Shown piece after piece: positions 17,199 through 33,670 of a DNA stretch of 64,000 nucleotides. This DNA is from Amycolatopsis azurea DSM 43854 (GTDB lineage Bacteria; Actinomycetota; Actinomycetes; Mycobacteriales; Pseudonocardiaceae), in NCBI RefSeq assembly GCF_001995215.1, contig NZ_MUXN01000002.1, positions 408,453-472,452 on the forward strand, read 5' to 3'. A model generated the notes under the pieces. That model had not been told where the DNA came from, made no database searches, and worked only from the letters and a program-made list of their open reading frames with translations. Positions within the stretch are counted from its first letter, which is position 1. The number at the start of each line of letters is the position of its first letter. The translations under genes were made by a program, and so were the position numbers.

Positions 17199-20100
17199 GT
17201 GAACCACCTCCCCGAAACCGGCACCGGCGATCCCGGAGCCGAACCGATCGCGATCGTCGGACTGGACGTCCGCGTGCCCGGCGCGCGTGACGCGCGGCAG
17301 TTCTGGCGCAACCTCGTCGACGGCGTCGAATCGATCGTGCCCGCCACCCGTGAGGAGATGATCGCCCGCGGCGCCGCACCGGACACCGTGGACGATCCGA
17401 GCTGGGTGAACGCCACCGCCGTGGTCGACGGCTTCGACGAGTTCGACGCGGAACTGTTCGGCATGACCAGCCGCGAGGCCGAGATCACCGACCCGCAGCA
17501 TCGGCTGTTCCTCCAGTCGTGCCATGCCGCGCTGACCGACGCGGGCTACGACCCGGCCCGCTTCGACGGCGCGATCGGCGTCTACGGCGGGTCAGGCGGC
17601 ACCGGCTACCTGACAGAGAACCTGTTGCGCAACGAGCGGCTCCTCGCCTCGCAGCACGGCGGTATCGGCATCTCGACCGGCAACCAGCCGAGCTACCTGA
17701 CGACCTCGGTGTCGTACAAGCTCAACCTGCGCGGCCCGAGCCTCGCGGTGTTCACCGCCTGCTCGACGTCGCTGGTCGCGGTGCACCTGGCCTGCGAGGC
17801 GCTGCGCAACGGCGAGTGCGACATGGCGCTGGCAGGCGGGGTCAACGTGGAGATGCCGCACGGTGTCGGCTACATGGGCGTCGACGGCTTCACCTCGCCG
17901 GACGGCCACGTGCGCGCGTTCGACGCCGACGCCAACGGCACGGTCTGGAGCAGCGGCGTCGGCGTCGTGCTGGTGAAGCGGCTTTCACAGGCGATCGAGG
18001 ACGGCGACCACATCCGGGGCGTCGTGCTGGGCAACGCGATCAACAACGACGGCGCCACCAAGGTCGGCTTCTCCGCGCCCAGCGTGTCCGGGCAGACGGA
18101 GGCGGTCGCGCAGGCCGTCGGCATGGCGGGCGTCGATCCGCGCACCATCGGCTACGTCGAGGCGCACGGCACCGGCACCGCGCTGGGTGACCCGATCGAG
18201 ATCACCGCACTGTCCACTGTGTACGGAAACGGGGTCGCGGACACCGGCTGGTGCGCGATCGGCTCGGTGAAGTCCAACATCGGCCACCTGTCGCAGGCGG
18301 CGGGCGTGGTCTCGTTGATCAAGGCCGTGCTCGTCATGGAACACGGGCTGATCCCGCCGACCATCAACTACCAGGAACCCAACCCGGGCATCGACTTCCC
18401 GGCGAGCCCGTTCTACCCGGCGCGCGAGGTGAAGAAGTGGGAGGCGGGCCCGGTGGCGCGGCGGGCGGGTGTCAGCTCGTTCGGCGTCGGCGGCACCAAC
18501 GCGCACGTCGTGCTGGAGGAGGCGCCGGTCCTCGGGCGGCGCCGGACGCCGCACCCGGCGCACCTGCTGCGGGTGTCGGCCAACACCGCGGAAGCGCTCT
18601 CGGCCGCGGTCGACGGGCTGGCCGAACGGCTGGCCGTGGACGTCGACCTCGATCTCGCCGACGTGGCCCACACCCTGGCCGCCGGGCGTACCGAGTACCC
18701 GCACCGCGCGGTCGTCGTCGCCCGTGACCCGGAGGACGCTGTCGACGGGCTGCGCGACTCCCGGCGCCTCGTGTCCGCGCGGGCCGGGGAGACGAACGTG
18801 GCGTTCCTCTTCCCCGGACAGGGTTCCCAGTACGCCGGGATGGGCACCGAGCTGTACGACGCCGAGCCGGTGTTCGCCGCGGCCGTCGACGAATGCCTGC
18901 GGCTGCTCGAATCCGAGCTGCCGGAGCTGCGCGACCTGATCTTCGGACGCGGTGGTGAACAGGCGCTGCGGGAAACCCGCGTGACCCAGCCCGCGCTGTT
19001 CGTCGTCGAGTACGCGCTGGCGAAGCTGTGGCAGAGCTGGGGCGTGCGACCCGCGGCGATGATCGGTCACTCGGTCGGCGAGTACGTCGCCGCCACCGTC
19101 GCCGGGGTCTTCACCCTGCCGGACGCGCTGAACCTGGTCGCCACTCGCGGCCGCCTGATGCAGTCGATGCCCGCCGGGGCGATGCTGGCCGTCCAGCTCG
19201 ACGAGGAGAGCGTCGCCAGGCGGCTGCCGGGCACCCTCGCGGTCGCCGGGGTGAACGGGCCCGGCACGTGCGTCGTGGCCGGGCCGTCGGACGCGGTCGC
19301 GGACTTCGCGGCGACGCTCAGGGCCAGCGGCGTGCAGTGCCGCGAGCTGGTGACCTCGCACGCGTTCCACTCGCCGATGATGGACCCGGTCCTCGCCGAG
19401 TTCACCGAGGCCGTCGCCGCCGTCGCCCGCACCGCGCCCGCGCTGCCGTTCCTGTCGAACGTCACCGGCGACTGGATCACCGACGCCCAGGCCACCGACC
19501 CCGCCTACTGGGCCTCCCACCTGCGTCAGGCCGTCCGGTTCGGCGACTGCGTCAAGACCCTGTTCGCGCGGGGCGGCCGCTGGGCGCTCGTCGAATGCGG
19601 CCCGGGTCACCAGCTGTCCGGGCTGTCCCGCGGGCAGGTCCCGAAGGGAATGCCCGCGCCGCAGCCGAGCCTGCCGGGCCGGACCGAGCGCTCCGGCGAC
19701 GTCGAAACACTGTATGGCGCCGCCGGTCTCTTGTGGGCCAACGGGGTTTCCCTGGAGCCGGGGACGTTCGGCGCGCCCGGCAACCGGGTACCGCTGCCCG
19801 GCTACCCGTACGCGCGCACGCGCTACTGGGTCGACCCGGACCCGATCACCGACACCCTGCCCGCGCGGTCGACCGGCCCGCTGCCCTTGTCCCAGTGGTT
19901 CGCGGTCCCGGCGTGGCGTCAGGCGGAACCGGACCTGAGACGCGAGCCCTTCGCGAACGCGCTCGTCTTCGCCGCCGACGGTGTCCTGCCCGGACTGCTG
20001 CGCGACGCGGGTGTGACGGTCACCGAGGTGCGTCCCGGCGACGGGTTCACCGCGGCGGAGACCGGCTTCACCGTGCGGCCCGGGGTGCGCGAGGACTACG

Positions 20101-22529
20101 ACGCGCTCGTGGCCGCGCTGCCCGTCCGGCCCGAGCGGATCGTGCACGCCTGGACGCTGGTGCCGCGCGACGAGCGCGGAATGGCGGCCCAGGACCACGG
20201 GTTCTTCAGCCTGCTCAACCTCGTCCAGGCCTGGGGCGAGCCGGTGCGGATCGACGTGCTGAGCACCGGCACCGCCGACGTCACCGGCACCGACCTGACC
20301 AGCCCCGAGCACGCGACCCTCGCCGGCATCGCCAGGGTGGTGCCGCTGGAGGTCCCGGGCACGGTGGTGCGCCGGATCGACGCCGACGTGGCGCACCCGC
20401 AGGACGCCGTCGCCGAACTGTTCCGCCCGGCTGACGCGGCGGCCGAGGTCGCGCTGCGGGCCGGCCGTCGCTGGGTGCTGGACCACACCCAGATCGAACT
20501 GCCCGCGACCACCGAGCCGGTGCTGCGCGACGGTGGCCGCTACCTGATCACCGGCGGGACCGGCGGCATCGGCATCACGCTCGCCGAGGACCTCGCCCGC
20601 CGGGTCCGGGCGAAGCTCGTGCTGCTCGCCCGCACCGCGCTGCCGCCGCGGCTGGAGTGGGACGCGCACCTCGCCACGCACGGCGGCACCGACCGCGCCG
20701 GGCGCACGATGCTCGCCGTGCGGCGGATGGAGGCCGCGGGCGCGGTGGTGCACGTCGCCGCCGCCGACGTCACCGACGCGGCGCGCCTGCGCGAAGTGCG
20801 TGAGCTGGCCGAGCGCGAGTTCGGTGGCCTCGACGGGATCGTGCACGCCGCCGGGACGCCCGGCGGCGGCGTCGCCGAGGTGAAGGAGCGAGCCGCGGCC
20901 GAGGCCGTGCTGGCCCCGAAGATCGCCGGGACGCTGGCTCTCGCCGAGGCGTTCGCCGACCTGCCGATGGACTTCGTCGCGCTGTGCTCGTCGATCACCG
21001 CGGTGGTCGGCGGCATCGGGCAGGTCGACTACTGCGCCGCCAACAACTTCCTCGACGCCTACGCGCGGGGCCGCCACGGCTGGCGGGCGCGGCTGGTCTC
21101 GCATGCCTGGGGTGGCTGGGACGAGGTCGGCATGGCCGCCGAGGTGGCCGCACCCGCCACGATCCGCACCGCCCGGTCGCGGGCACTCGGCCCGGTCGAG
21201 CACCCCGTGCTCACCACGCGCACCGAGGACGGCGCACACGGCCTCGTCTCGGCTGCCACGCACTGGCTGCTCGACGAGCACCGGATCGCCGGGGTACCGG
21301 TGGTACCGGGCACGGGACACCTGGAGACCGTCCGCGCGGCGGTGGCCGCGGCACTGCCGAAACCGGGTGACGGGCACGTCGTCGAGCTGCGGGACGTCGC
21401 GTTCCTGGAGCCGTTCGGCGTCCCGGACGGCGCCACCGCGGAGTACCGCGTGGAGTTCGACGGGGACGACTTCACCGTGACCAGCCACATCGCCGGTGCG
21501 AGCCGGACCCACGTACGTGGCTCCGCCGGGTGGATCGCGGCCGGGGCGACGTCCACTGTGGACATCGAGGCGGTGACCGGGCGGACCGAGCCGATCGACG
21601 ACGGGCACGGCTTCGGCACCGGCCGCACCAGCATGGTCACCTTCGGCCCGCGCTGGGCGGCGCTGCGCGAACACCGCATCGGCGCACAGGAGGAACTGGC
21701 CACGATCACGGCTCCCGAGTCGGCGGCGGGCGACGTCGGCGTGTGGGGGCTGCACCCGGCACTGCTGGACGTCGCGACCGCGTTCGGCCGAGGCCGGGGG
21801 AGCGGGACCTACCTGCCGATGAGCTACGGCCGGATCGTCGTGCACGACGTGCTCCCGGCGAGTTTCCGCAGCCATCTGCGCTACCGCGACTCCGGCGGCG
21901 ACCAGGTCGTGGCGGCCGACCTCTCGCTGTGCGACGAGACCGGCCGCGTGCTCGTCACGATCGAGGACTTCGTGCTGCGCCAGGTCGATCAGGACGCCGT
22001 CGGCGGCGGCCTGACTTCGAAGCCCTCCATGTCCACTGTGGACACGGGGTCGACGTCGACCGGGATCCGGCCGGTGGACGGCGCCGAGGCGTTCGTCCGG
22101 GCGCTGGCCCCCGGCCTCGGCGGGCAGGTGGTGATCACCACCCTGCCGGTGCGGGAGCTGATCGAGCGCCAGGTCGGTGCCGAAGAACTGGAGGAACCCG
22201 GCGAAGCGACGGTGACCGTGTCGGAGGACGACTACGTCGCCCCGCGCACCGACCTGGAGGCCGAGATCGCCCGCCAGTGGACGGAGCTGCTCGGTGTGGA
22301 GAAGATCGGCGTGCACGACGACTTCTTCGCTCTCGGCGGCAACTCGCTGGTCGCCATCCAGCTCATCGCCCAGGTGCGCAAGGCCACCGGCACACGGCTG
22401 GCGATGAAGACGCTGTTCGAAGCGTCCACAGTGGCCACCTTGGCCGAGCGGATCGAGGAGTTGCGCGCCGGCAAGACCGAGGCGCCCGCCGAACCCGCCC
22501 GGACCACCATCCCGAAACTCGAGCGCTGA
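17199..22529 (+). CDS. Type I PKS module, KS-AT-KR-DH-ACP
   Basis: The 1776-residue module extends by one unit. KS: active Cys in FTACSTSLVAV (about 187), EAHGTGTALGD and NIGHL intact. AT: GHSVGEY (about 622) and SHAFHSP (about 720); the HAFH motif predicts malonyl-CoA. KR: TGGTGGIG (about 1118), Ser of CSSITAVVGG, Tyr and Asn of DYCAANNFLDA; the LDD motif of B-type reductases is absent (HAAGTPGGG). DH, after the KR rather than before it: HRIAGVPVVPG (His about 1361) and HPALLDVAT (Asp about 1523). ACP: LGGNSLVAI (Ser about 1715). The expected product of extension is an alpha,beta-unsaturated unit. I chose GTG 17199 (AGGA eight bases upstream); an in-frame GTG at 17058, also with a ribosome binding site, would add 47 residues of no recognisable type. 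Confidence 0.88.
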   Translation: MNHLPETGTGDPGAEPIAIVGLDVRVPGARDARQFWRNLVDGVESIVPATREEMIARGAAPDTVDDPSWVNATAVVDGFDEFDAELFGMTSREAEITDPQHRLFLQSCHAALTDAGYDPARFDGAIGVYGGSGGTGYLTENLLRNERLLASQHGGIGISTGNQPSYLTTSVSYKLNLRGPSLAVFTACSTSLVAVHLACEALRNGECDMALAGGVNVEMPHGVGYMGVDGFTSPDGHVRAFDADANGTVWSSGVGVVLVKRLSQAIEDGDHIRGVVLGNAINNDGATKVGFSAPSVSGQTEAVAQAVGMAGVDPRTIGYVEAHGTGTALGDPIEITALSTVYGNGVADTGWCAIGSVKSNIGHLSQAAGVVSLIKAVLVMEHGLIPPTINYQEPNPGIDFPASPFYPAREVKKWEAGPVARRAGVSSFGVGGTNAHVVLEEAPVLGRRRTPHPAHLLRVSANTAEALSAAVDGLAERLAVDVDLDLADVAHTLAAGRTEYPHRAVVVARDPEDAVDGLRDSRRLVSARAGETNVAFLFPGQGSQYAGMGTELYDAEPVFAAAVDECLRLLESELPELRDLIFGRGGEQALRETRVTQPALFVVEYALAKLWQSWGVRPAAMIGHSVGEYVAATVAGVFTLPDALNLVATRGRLMQSMPAGAMLAVQLDEESVARRLPGTLAVAGVNGPGTCVVAGPSDAVADFAATLRASGVQCRELVTSHAFHSPMMDPVLAEFTEAVAAVARTAPALPFLSNVTGDWITDAQATDPAYWASHLRQAVRFGDCVKTLFARGGRWALVECGPGHQLSGLSRGQVPKGMPAPQPSLPGRTERSGDVETLYGAAGLLWANGVSLEPGTFGAPGNRVPLPGYPYARTRYWVDPDPITDTLPARSTGPLPLSQWFAVPAWRQAEPDLRREPFANALVFAADGVLPGLLRDAGVTVTEVRPGDGFTAAETGFTVRPGVREDYDALVAALPVRPERIVHAWTLVPRDERGMAAQDHGFFSLLNLVQAWGEPVRIDVLSTGTADVTGTDLTSPEHATLAGIARVVPLEVPGTVVRRIDADVAHPQDAVAELFRPADAAAEVALRAGRRWVLDHTQIELPATTEPVLRDGGRYLITGGTGGIGITLAEDLARRVRAKLVLLARTALPPRLEWDAHLATHGGTDRAGRTMLAVRRMEAAGAVVHVAAADVTDAARLREVRELAEREFGGLDGIVHAAGTPGGGVAEVKERAAAEAVLAPKIAGTLALAEAFADLPMDFVALCSSITAVVGGIGQVDYCAANNFLDAYARGRHGWRARLVSHAWGGWDEVGMAAEVAAPATIRTARSRALGPVEHPVLTTRTEDGAHGLVSAATHWLLDEHRIAGVPVVPGTGHLETVRAAVAAALPKPGDGHVVELRDVAFLEPFGVPDGATAEYRVEFDGDDFTVTSHIAGASRTHVRGSAGWIAAGATSTVDIEAVTGRTEPIDDGHGFGTGRTSMVTFGPRWAALREHRIGAQEELATITAPESAAGDVGVWGLHPALLDVATAFGRGRGSGTYLPMSYGRIVVHDVLPASFRSHLRYRDSGGDQVVAADLSLCDETGRVLVTIEDFVLRQVDQDAVGGGLTSKPSMSTVDTGSTSTGIRPVDGAEAFVRALAPGLGGQVVITTLPVRELIERQVGAEELEEPGEATVTVSEDDYVAPRTDLEAEIARQWTELLGVEKIGVHDDFFALGGNSLVAIQLIAQVRKATGTRLAMKTLFEASTVATLAERIEELRAGKTEAPAEPARTTIPKLER

Positions 22530-22555
22530 GCCGTGACTGCCATTGGGTGCGTCCG

Positions 22556-22610
22556 GTCCGTGAAGGCCTCCTTGAGGGACCCAGAGTCCCTCAAGGAGGC
22601 CTTCACGGAC
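22556..22610. repeat. 25-bp perfect hairpin repeat, copy 1
   Basis: Arms at 22556-22580 and 22586-22610 pair perfectly around a 5-base loop (CCAGA); each arm contains GAAGGCCTCCTTGAGG or its complement. A second, slightly diverged copy lies at 34659-34713, and the flank (CGGACTTGGCA.CCC) is also conserved. It sits between two operon genes, so it may act as an RNA processing or attenuation element, or be a non-autonomous mobile repeat. Confidence 0.85.
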
Positions 22611-22669
22611 TTGGCACCCGACAGGACAACGTTGCCGCAACCCTCGAGTAAGACTGAGAACAGGAAATC

Positions 22670-25600
22670 ATGAGCGACACGAAGGAATGGACGTTCCCGG
22701 CCTCGTTCGGGCAGGAGCGGATCTGGCTGTCCGGTCAGCTCGACCCGGCGTCCCCGGTGTACAACCTGCACTGCCAGGCCCGGCTGGACCGCCCGCTGAC
22801 CGCCGAGCAGTGGCGCACCGCGCTCGGCGTCATCGTCGGACGGCACGAGGCGCTGCGCACGTCGTTCCGCATGGACGGCGGCGCGCTGACGCAAGTGGTG
22901 CACGCCGAGGTGCCGATCGAGCCCGAGGTGCACGACCTGCGGGACCTGCCCGCCGACGCCCGTGACGCCCGGCTCGCCGAACTCGTCGGTGATGTCGCGC
23001 GCGAGGCCATCCCGCTCGACTCGCCGCCGCCGTGGCGGGCCCAGGTGTGCCGCACGGCCGACGACGAGTGGGTGCTCACGTTCGTCGTGCACCACACCGT
23101 GTTCGACGCCGGCTCGGTGCGGGTGCTGGGGGTCGAGCTGGGCGAGGCGTGCGACGCCGTGTTCGAGGGCCGCGAGCCGAAGCTGCCCGAGCTGGCCATC
23201 CAGTACCCGGACTACTCGGCCTGGCAGCGCGGGCAGCTCGAAACGTCGAGCGAACAGCTGGACTACTGGCGGACACAGCTCGCCGGGCTGCCACCGGTGC
23301 ACGGCCTGCCCACCGACCGGCCGCGGCCCGCGGAGCTGACGTTCGCCGGTGACCAGGTGCACTTCGCCCTCCCGGACGGCCTGATCGACCGGGTCGGCGA
23401 GCTGGGCCGGGAGCTCTCGGCGTCGCCGTTCATGGTGCTGCTGGCCGGTTACGCGGCACTCTTGTCGCGACTGTCCCGAGTGGACGATGTCGTCGTCGGT
23501 GTCCCGGTCGCCGGTCGCGACCTGCCCGAGCTGGCCGACCTGATCGGCATGTTCGTCAACCAGATGGCCGTACGCGTCGACTGTTCGGGCGCGCCCGCGT
23601 TCGCCGAGCTGGTCGCCCGGGTCCGGACCACGCTGCTGGAGGCGATCGATCACAGCCAGGTGCCGTTCCAGGCGGTCGCCGAGGCGGCCGGGGCCGAACG
23701 CGACCCCGGCGTGCAGACGCTGTACCAGCTCGGGTTCAACTTCCTGCCCGACTCGGGGCTGGAGCCGATCCGCTCGGCCACCGCGAAGGACGACATCGCG
23801 ATCGACCTGAGCGCCGTGGACGGCAGGCTCGTCTACCGCACCGACCTGTTCGACCGTGAGACCGCCGAAGCCGTCGCCGAGCGGTACCTGCGGCTGCTCG
23901 CCGCGGCGCTGGCCGATCCGGCCCGGTCGATCGCGGACCTGCCCCTGTTGTCGGACGCCGAGCGAGAGCTGGTCCTGACCGGGTGGAACCCGGCAGTGTC
24001 CACTTCGGACGTGACCACCGTGCACGCCCGGTTCGAGGACCAGGTGCGGCGGACCCCGGACGCACCCGCGGTCGACTTCGGCGGGGTTCGCCTGACGTAC
24101 ACGGAATTGAACGCGCGAGCCAACCGCGTCGCACACCGGCTGCGCGAGCTGGGAGCCGGTCCCGGCACCGTCGTCGGCGTGTGCGTGCCGAATTCGGCGG
24201 ACCTGCTGGCCGGTGTACTCGGGGTGCTGAAGAGCGGCGCGGCCTACGTCCCGCTCGACCCGGCCAACCCGGCCCCGCGGCAGGCGCTGATCCTCGCCGA
24301 CGCGGGTGTCCCGTTCGTGCTGGTCACCGGAGAGTCCACAGTGGACACCAAGACGCTGGCTCTGGACGATCCGGCCGAGTGGTCCGCCGCGGCCACCGAG
24401 GACCCGGTACCGGAGGCCGGACCGGGCGACGTCGCCTACGTGATCTACACGTCGGGCTCGACAGGGCGGCCCAAGGGCGTCGAGGTCGAGCACCGGGCCG
24501 TCGACACGTACCTGGCGTGGGCGCGTGAGGCGTACCCCGGTTTGGCCGGACGGGCGTTGCTGCACACGTCGCCGTCGTTCGACCTCACCGTGACGACGCT
24601 GCTCGGCACCCTCACCGCCGGGGGCGCGGTGGTCGACGGCGGCCGCCCGACGTTCGTCAAGGCGACCCCGACGCACCTCGCCGTCCTCACCGAGGAGCTG
24701 TTCCCGACGGGGGAGCTGGTGCTCGGCGGCGAAGCGCTGACCGCCGAGGCCGTCCAGCCGTGGCGGGAGCGGCACCCCGGCACGGTCGTCGTCAACGAGT
24801 ACGGCCCGACCGAGGCCACGGTCGGCTGCGTCGCGCACCGGATCGAACCCGGGGACGAGCTGCCGTCCGGCCCCGTCCTGATCGGCCGCCCGGTGCCCGG
24901 CACCCGCGTGTACGTGCTCGACGAGCGACAGCAGCCGGTACCGCCGGGTGTCCCGGGCGAGCTGTACGTCACCGGGCCACAACTCGCCCGCGGCTACCTC
25001 GGGCTGCCGGACCTGACCGCAGGAAAGTTCACGGATGGCCCGTCCGGCCGGATGTACGCGACCGGCGACCTCGTCCGCTGGCGCCGTGACGGCACGCTCG
25101 ACTACCTCGGCCGCGTCGACGAGCAGGTGAAGTTGCGCGGCTATCGCATCGAGCCCGGCGAGGTCGAAGCGGCGCTGCGCGAGCTGCCGGAAGTGCGGGA
25201 CGCGGCCGTGGCGGTCCGCGGAGACACGCTCGTCGGCTACGTCGTCGGCAGCGCCGAGGGGGCGGCCGAGGCCCTGCGGAAGACGTTGCCGGACTACCTG
25301 GTGCCGACCCGGTTCGTCACGCTCGACGCGCTGCCGATGGCGGCCAGCGGCAAGCTCGACCGGGCCGCGCTGCCGGATCCCGAACCCGTCGAGGCGACGG
25401 CATACGTCGCACCGCGGACCGCGGCCGAAGAACTCGTCGCCGAGGTTCTCGGAGAGCTGCTCGGCATCGACGACCTAGGCGCGCACGACGACTTCTTCGC
25501 CCGCGGCGGCAACTCGCTGCTGGCGATCCGCGCGATGTCCCGGCTCCGCAAACAGATCGAAGTCGACATCCCGGTGCGAGGGCTGTTCTCGCTCACCACC

Positions 25601-25701
25601 GTCGCCGGGCTCGCCGCCGAGATCGAGCGGCGGCTCGCCGAGGACCTCGACCAGCTCAGCGACGAAGAGATCCAGCGCCAACTGGCCGAAGGCGAGCCCT
25701 C

Positions 25702-25705
<4 letters not shown>
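22670..25705 (+). CDS. NRPS module C-A(Asn)-PCP
   Basis: The 1011-residue protein adds one amino acid. Condensation domain, about 10-440: the active motif reads HHTVFDAGS (about 140), with Ala where Gly usually follows the Asp. Adenylation domain, about 460-900: VIYTSGSTGRPKGV, NEYGPTEAT, ATGDLVRW and the Lys motif AASGKLDRA. Hand alignment gives the code D-L-T-K-V-G-E-V-G-K, essentially the published asparagine code (DLTKxGEVGK). PCP: RGGNSLLAI, Ser near 948. The start ATG 22670 follows 140 bases of spacer with the hairpin repeat; its stop overlaps the next gene (ATGA). The SyrP-like dioxygenase at the end of the operon could hydroxylate the loaded Asn. Confidence 0.88.
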
Positions 25706-31136
<5,431 letters not shown>

Positions 31137-31140
<4 letters not shown>

Positions 31141-32408
31141 GTACGGCAGTGCTGGTCAGGGAGGCCCGCGGGCACTGGGTCGGCGAGGTCGCACCGGCGA
31201 TGCGGGCGGCCGGGCACCGCGTGGTGCTGCTCGCCCCGCCGATGGACGCGGCCGAACGAGCCGCGCTGGCCGGAGTGGTGGACGACGTCGTCGCGCTCGA
31301 CGACGTCCACGATCCGGAAGCCGTCGCGGCGAAGGTCCGGGAGATCGACGGCGGCGCGCCGGCAGGCCTCTTCACCGGCTCGGACGGCGCCATCGCGAGT
31401 ACCGCCCGCGCCGCGGAACTGCTCGGGGTGGCGCGCTGCCCGGCGTCGGTGTTCGCCTTGTGCGCGAACAAGTTCGCGGTCCGGGAGGCACTCGCGGCGG
31501 CAGGGCTGCCCGGACCCGCGCACGCCTTGATCTCGTCGGCCGCCGACGCGGCATCGGTCGCTTCGGCTGTCGGGCTCCCGGCGATCGTCAAACCGGTCAA
31601 CGGGGCGGGCAGCAATCTCGTCCGCACCGTGTCCACTGTGGATGAACTGGCGGCCGCGTACGAGCTGCTGGCCGCGCGGCTGCCCGAGTCCGCGGATCCG
31701 CGCTACCACCGTCCACTGGGGACGCTGGATCCTTCGACGACGTTCCTCGTCGAAGGGCTCCTGTCCGGCCCGGAGTACGCGGTGGACGTGCTGGTCCGCG
31801 ACGGCGTGGCCGAGCCGATCGAGATCCTCGACAAGCCGCTGATCGACGAGCGGAAGTTCGAGCTGGCATTGTCGTGCCCGCCCGCAGGACTCTCCGATGA
31901 CCGGGCCGGGCTGGTCACCGCGGCGGCCGTCGCCGCCGTCCGCGCGCTGGGTCTCGACAACACCTGCGCCCACGTCGAGCTGATCGACGACGCCGACCGC
32001 GGCCCGACGATCGTCGAGGTCAACGCGGGCAGGCCCGCCGGGTCGATCATGCCGCTGCTGGCGAAGCTGCGCACCGGCATCGACGTGTTCGCCGAACTGG
32101 CGGCACTCGCGGTGGGCGCTCCGCCGCCGGTACGGGAGCCCGCGAAACTGCCGATCCCGCTGGGCATGCTGATCCTCTACGCGGCCGGTTCGGGCCGGTT
32201 GACGAAGATCGGCGGGCTCGACGAGATCGCCGAGCTGCCCGAGGTGATCGACGTCGTCACCACCGTCTCGCCGGGGCAGGTGCTCACCGACGAACAGGAG
32301 ACCTACGCGGTCAACCTCGTCGTGGCGGGGTTCGCCGATCACGACGACCTCGCCGACCTGCACGCGGAGGCGAGCAAACTCGTCCGGCTGGACCTGGAGG
32401 AAGTGTGA
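31137..32408 (+). CDS. ATP-grasp carboxylate-amine ligase, copy 1
   Basis: The 423-residue cytoplasmic ligase is of the type that joins a carboxylate, activated as acyl phosphate, to an amine. It has the N-terminal Rossmann-like domain; the ATP-binding lysine region KFAVREALAAAGLPGP; LPAIVKPVNGAGSNLV (glycine-rich loop); LVEGLLSGPEYAVDVLV; and the metal-binding VELIDD..GPTIVEVNAGRPAG. All core features of the BacD/L-amino-acid-ligase-like group are present. It starts at ATG 31137 overlapping the synthetase-MFS stop. It is followed by a close paralogue, which suggests recent tandem duplication. Within the pathway it could add a residue to the released peptide or make an unusual dipeptide precursor; the substrate is not predictable. 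Confidence 0.85.
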
Positions 32409-33670
32409 ACACCGCGTTCGTGGTCCGGGAGACCGCCGGGCAGTGGATCGCCGACGTCGTGGCCGCCGTGCGCGCGAACGGGCTGGGCGTCGAGCTGGTC
32501 ACCCAGCCCCTGGAACCGGCCGAGCAGGCACAGCTGACGCAACTGGTGGACGGCTTCGTGGTCGTCGACGACGTCCGTGACGCCGAAGCCGTGGCCGTGG
32601 CGATCCGCGCGCGGACCGCAAGTCCCGCTGGGGTGGTGACCGCCGCCGAGGGGATCATCGCGAGTGTCGCCCGTGCGGCCGAGCTGCTCGGCGTCGCGCG
32701 CTGCCCGGCGTCGGTGTTCACCGTGACGCACAACAAGTTCGAGGTCCGGCAGGCGCTGGCCGCGGCCGGGTTGCCGGGTCCGCGCTGCGCCTTGATCTCC
32801 GGTGAGTCCGAGGCGGCGTCCGTGGCCGCGGCGGTCGGGCTCCCGGCGATCGTCAAGCCGGTGAACGGCGCGGCGAGCAATCTCGTCCGCACGGTGTCCA
32901 CTGTGGACGAACTGGCGGCGGCGTACCGGCTGCTGGCCGAGCGGTTGCCGCTGTCGGAGGACGCCCGGTACCACCGGCTCGTCGGGTCGATCGACCCGCT
33001 GAAGGTGTTCCTCGTGGAAGGGCTGCTGCGCGGTCCGGAGTACGCGGTCGACGTCCTGGTGCGCGACGGCGTCGCGGAGCCGGTGGCCGTGGTGGAAAAG
33101 CCGTTGATCGACGAGCGCAAGTTCGAGCTGGGCATGGTCTGCCCGCCGCTCGAACTGTCCGAAGAGGACACCGGACGGCTGTTCGCGGCGGTGACGGCCG
33201 CCGCGCTCGCGCTGGGCCTGGACAACACCTGCGCGCACGTGGAGCTGATCGACGACGCCGAGCTGGGCCCGGTGATCGTCGAAGTGAACGCGGGCCGCCC
33301 GGCAGGCGGCGCCCAGCCGGTGCTGCTGAAGCTCGCGACCGGCATCGACGTCGTCGCCGAGGCTGTGTCGCTCGCACTGGGCACACCACCGCCCGCGCGA
33401 GGTGCTGGTCTGCCGGTGCCGGTGGGCTACCTGATTTTCTACGCCGAGGGTGCCGGGCGGCTGGTCCGTGTCGACGGCACCGACGAGGTCGCCGACCTGC
33501 CCGAGGTCCTGGAGGTCGTCACGATCGTGCGCCCCGGCCAGCTGCTCACCGACGACCAGGAGATCTACGCGGTGAACGTGCTCGCCGCGGGGTTCGCCGA
33601 CACCGAAGACCTCGCCGCGCTGCACGCCGAGGCCGCCAAGCTGATCCGATTCGAACTGGAGGAGTCATGA
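32405..33670 (+). CDS. ATP-grasp carboxylate-amine ligase, copy 2
   Basis: The 421-residue paralogue of the preceding gene shares long blocks: LLGVARCPASVF, LPAIVKPVNGA.SNLVRTVS, GPEYAVDVLVRDGVAEP, KPLIDERKFEL and GLDNTCAHVELIDD. The ATP-binding and metal-binding motifs are intact (VIVEVNAGRPAGG). GTG start at 32405 overlaps the stop of copy 1 (GTGA). The C-terminal third differs most, so the copies may act on different substrates in sequence or form a complex. They are co-transcribed with the synthetase genes. Confidence 0.85.
   Translation: MNTAFVVRETAGQWIADVVAAVRANGLGVELVTQPLEPAEQAQLTQLVDGFVVVDDVRDAEAVAVAIRARTASPAGVVTAAEGIIASVARAAELLGVARCPASVFTVTHNKFEVRQALAAAGLPGPRCALISGESEAASVAAAVGLPAIVKPVNGAASNLVRTVSTVDELAAAYRLLAERLPLSEDARYHRLVGSIDPLKVFLVEGLLRGPEYAVDVLVRDGVAEPVAVVEKPLIDERKFELGMVCPPLELSEEDTGRLFAAVTAAALALGLDNTCAHVELIDDAELGPVIVEVNAGRPAGGAQPVLLKLATGIDVVAEAVSLALGTPPPARGAGLPVPVGYLIFYAEGAGRLVRVDGTDEVADLPEVLEVVTIVRPGQLLTDDQEIYAVNVLAAGFADTEDLAALHAEAAKLIRFELEES

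Noticed and set aside
17985..22640. Minus-strand frame of 1551 codons
   Set aside because: Shadow of the KS-AT-KR-DH-ACP gene, with composition typical of antisense high-GC frames.
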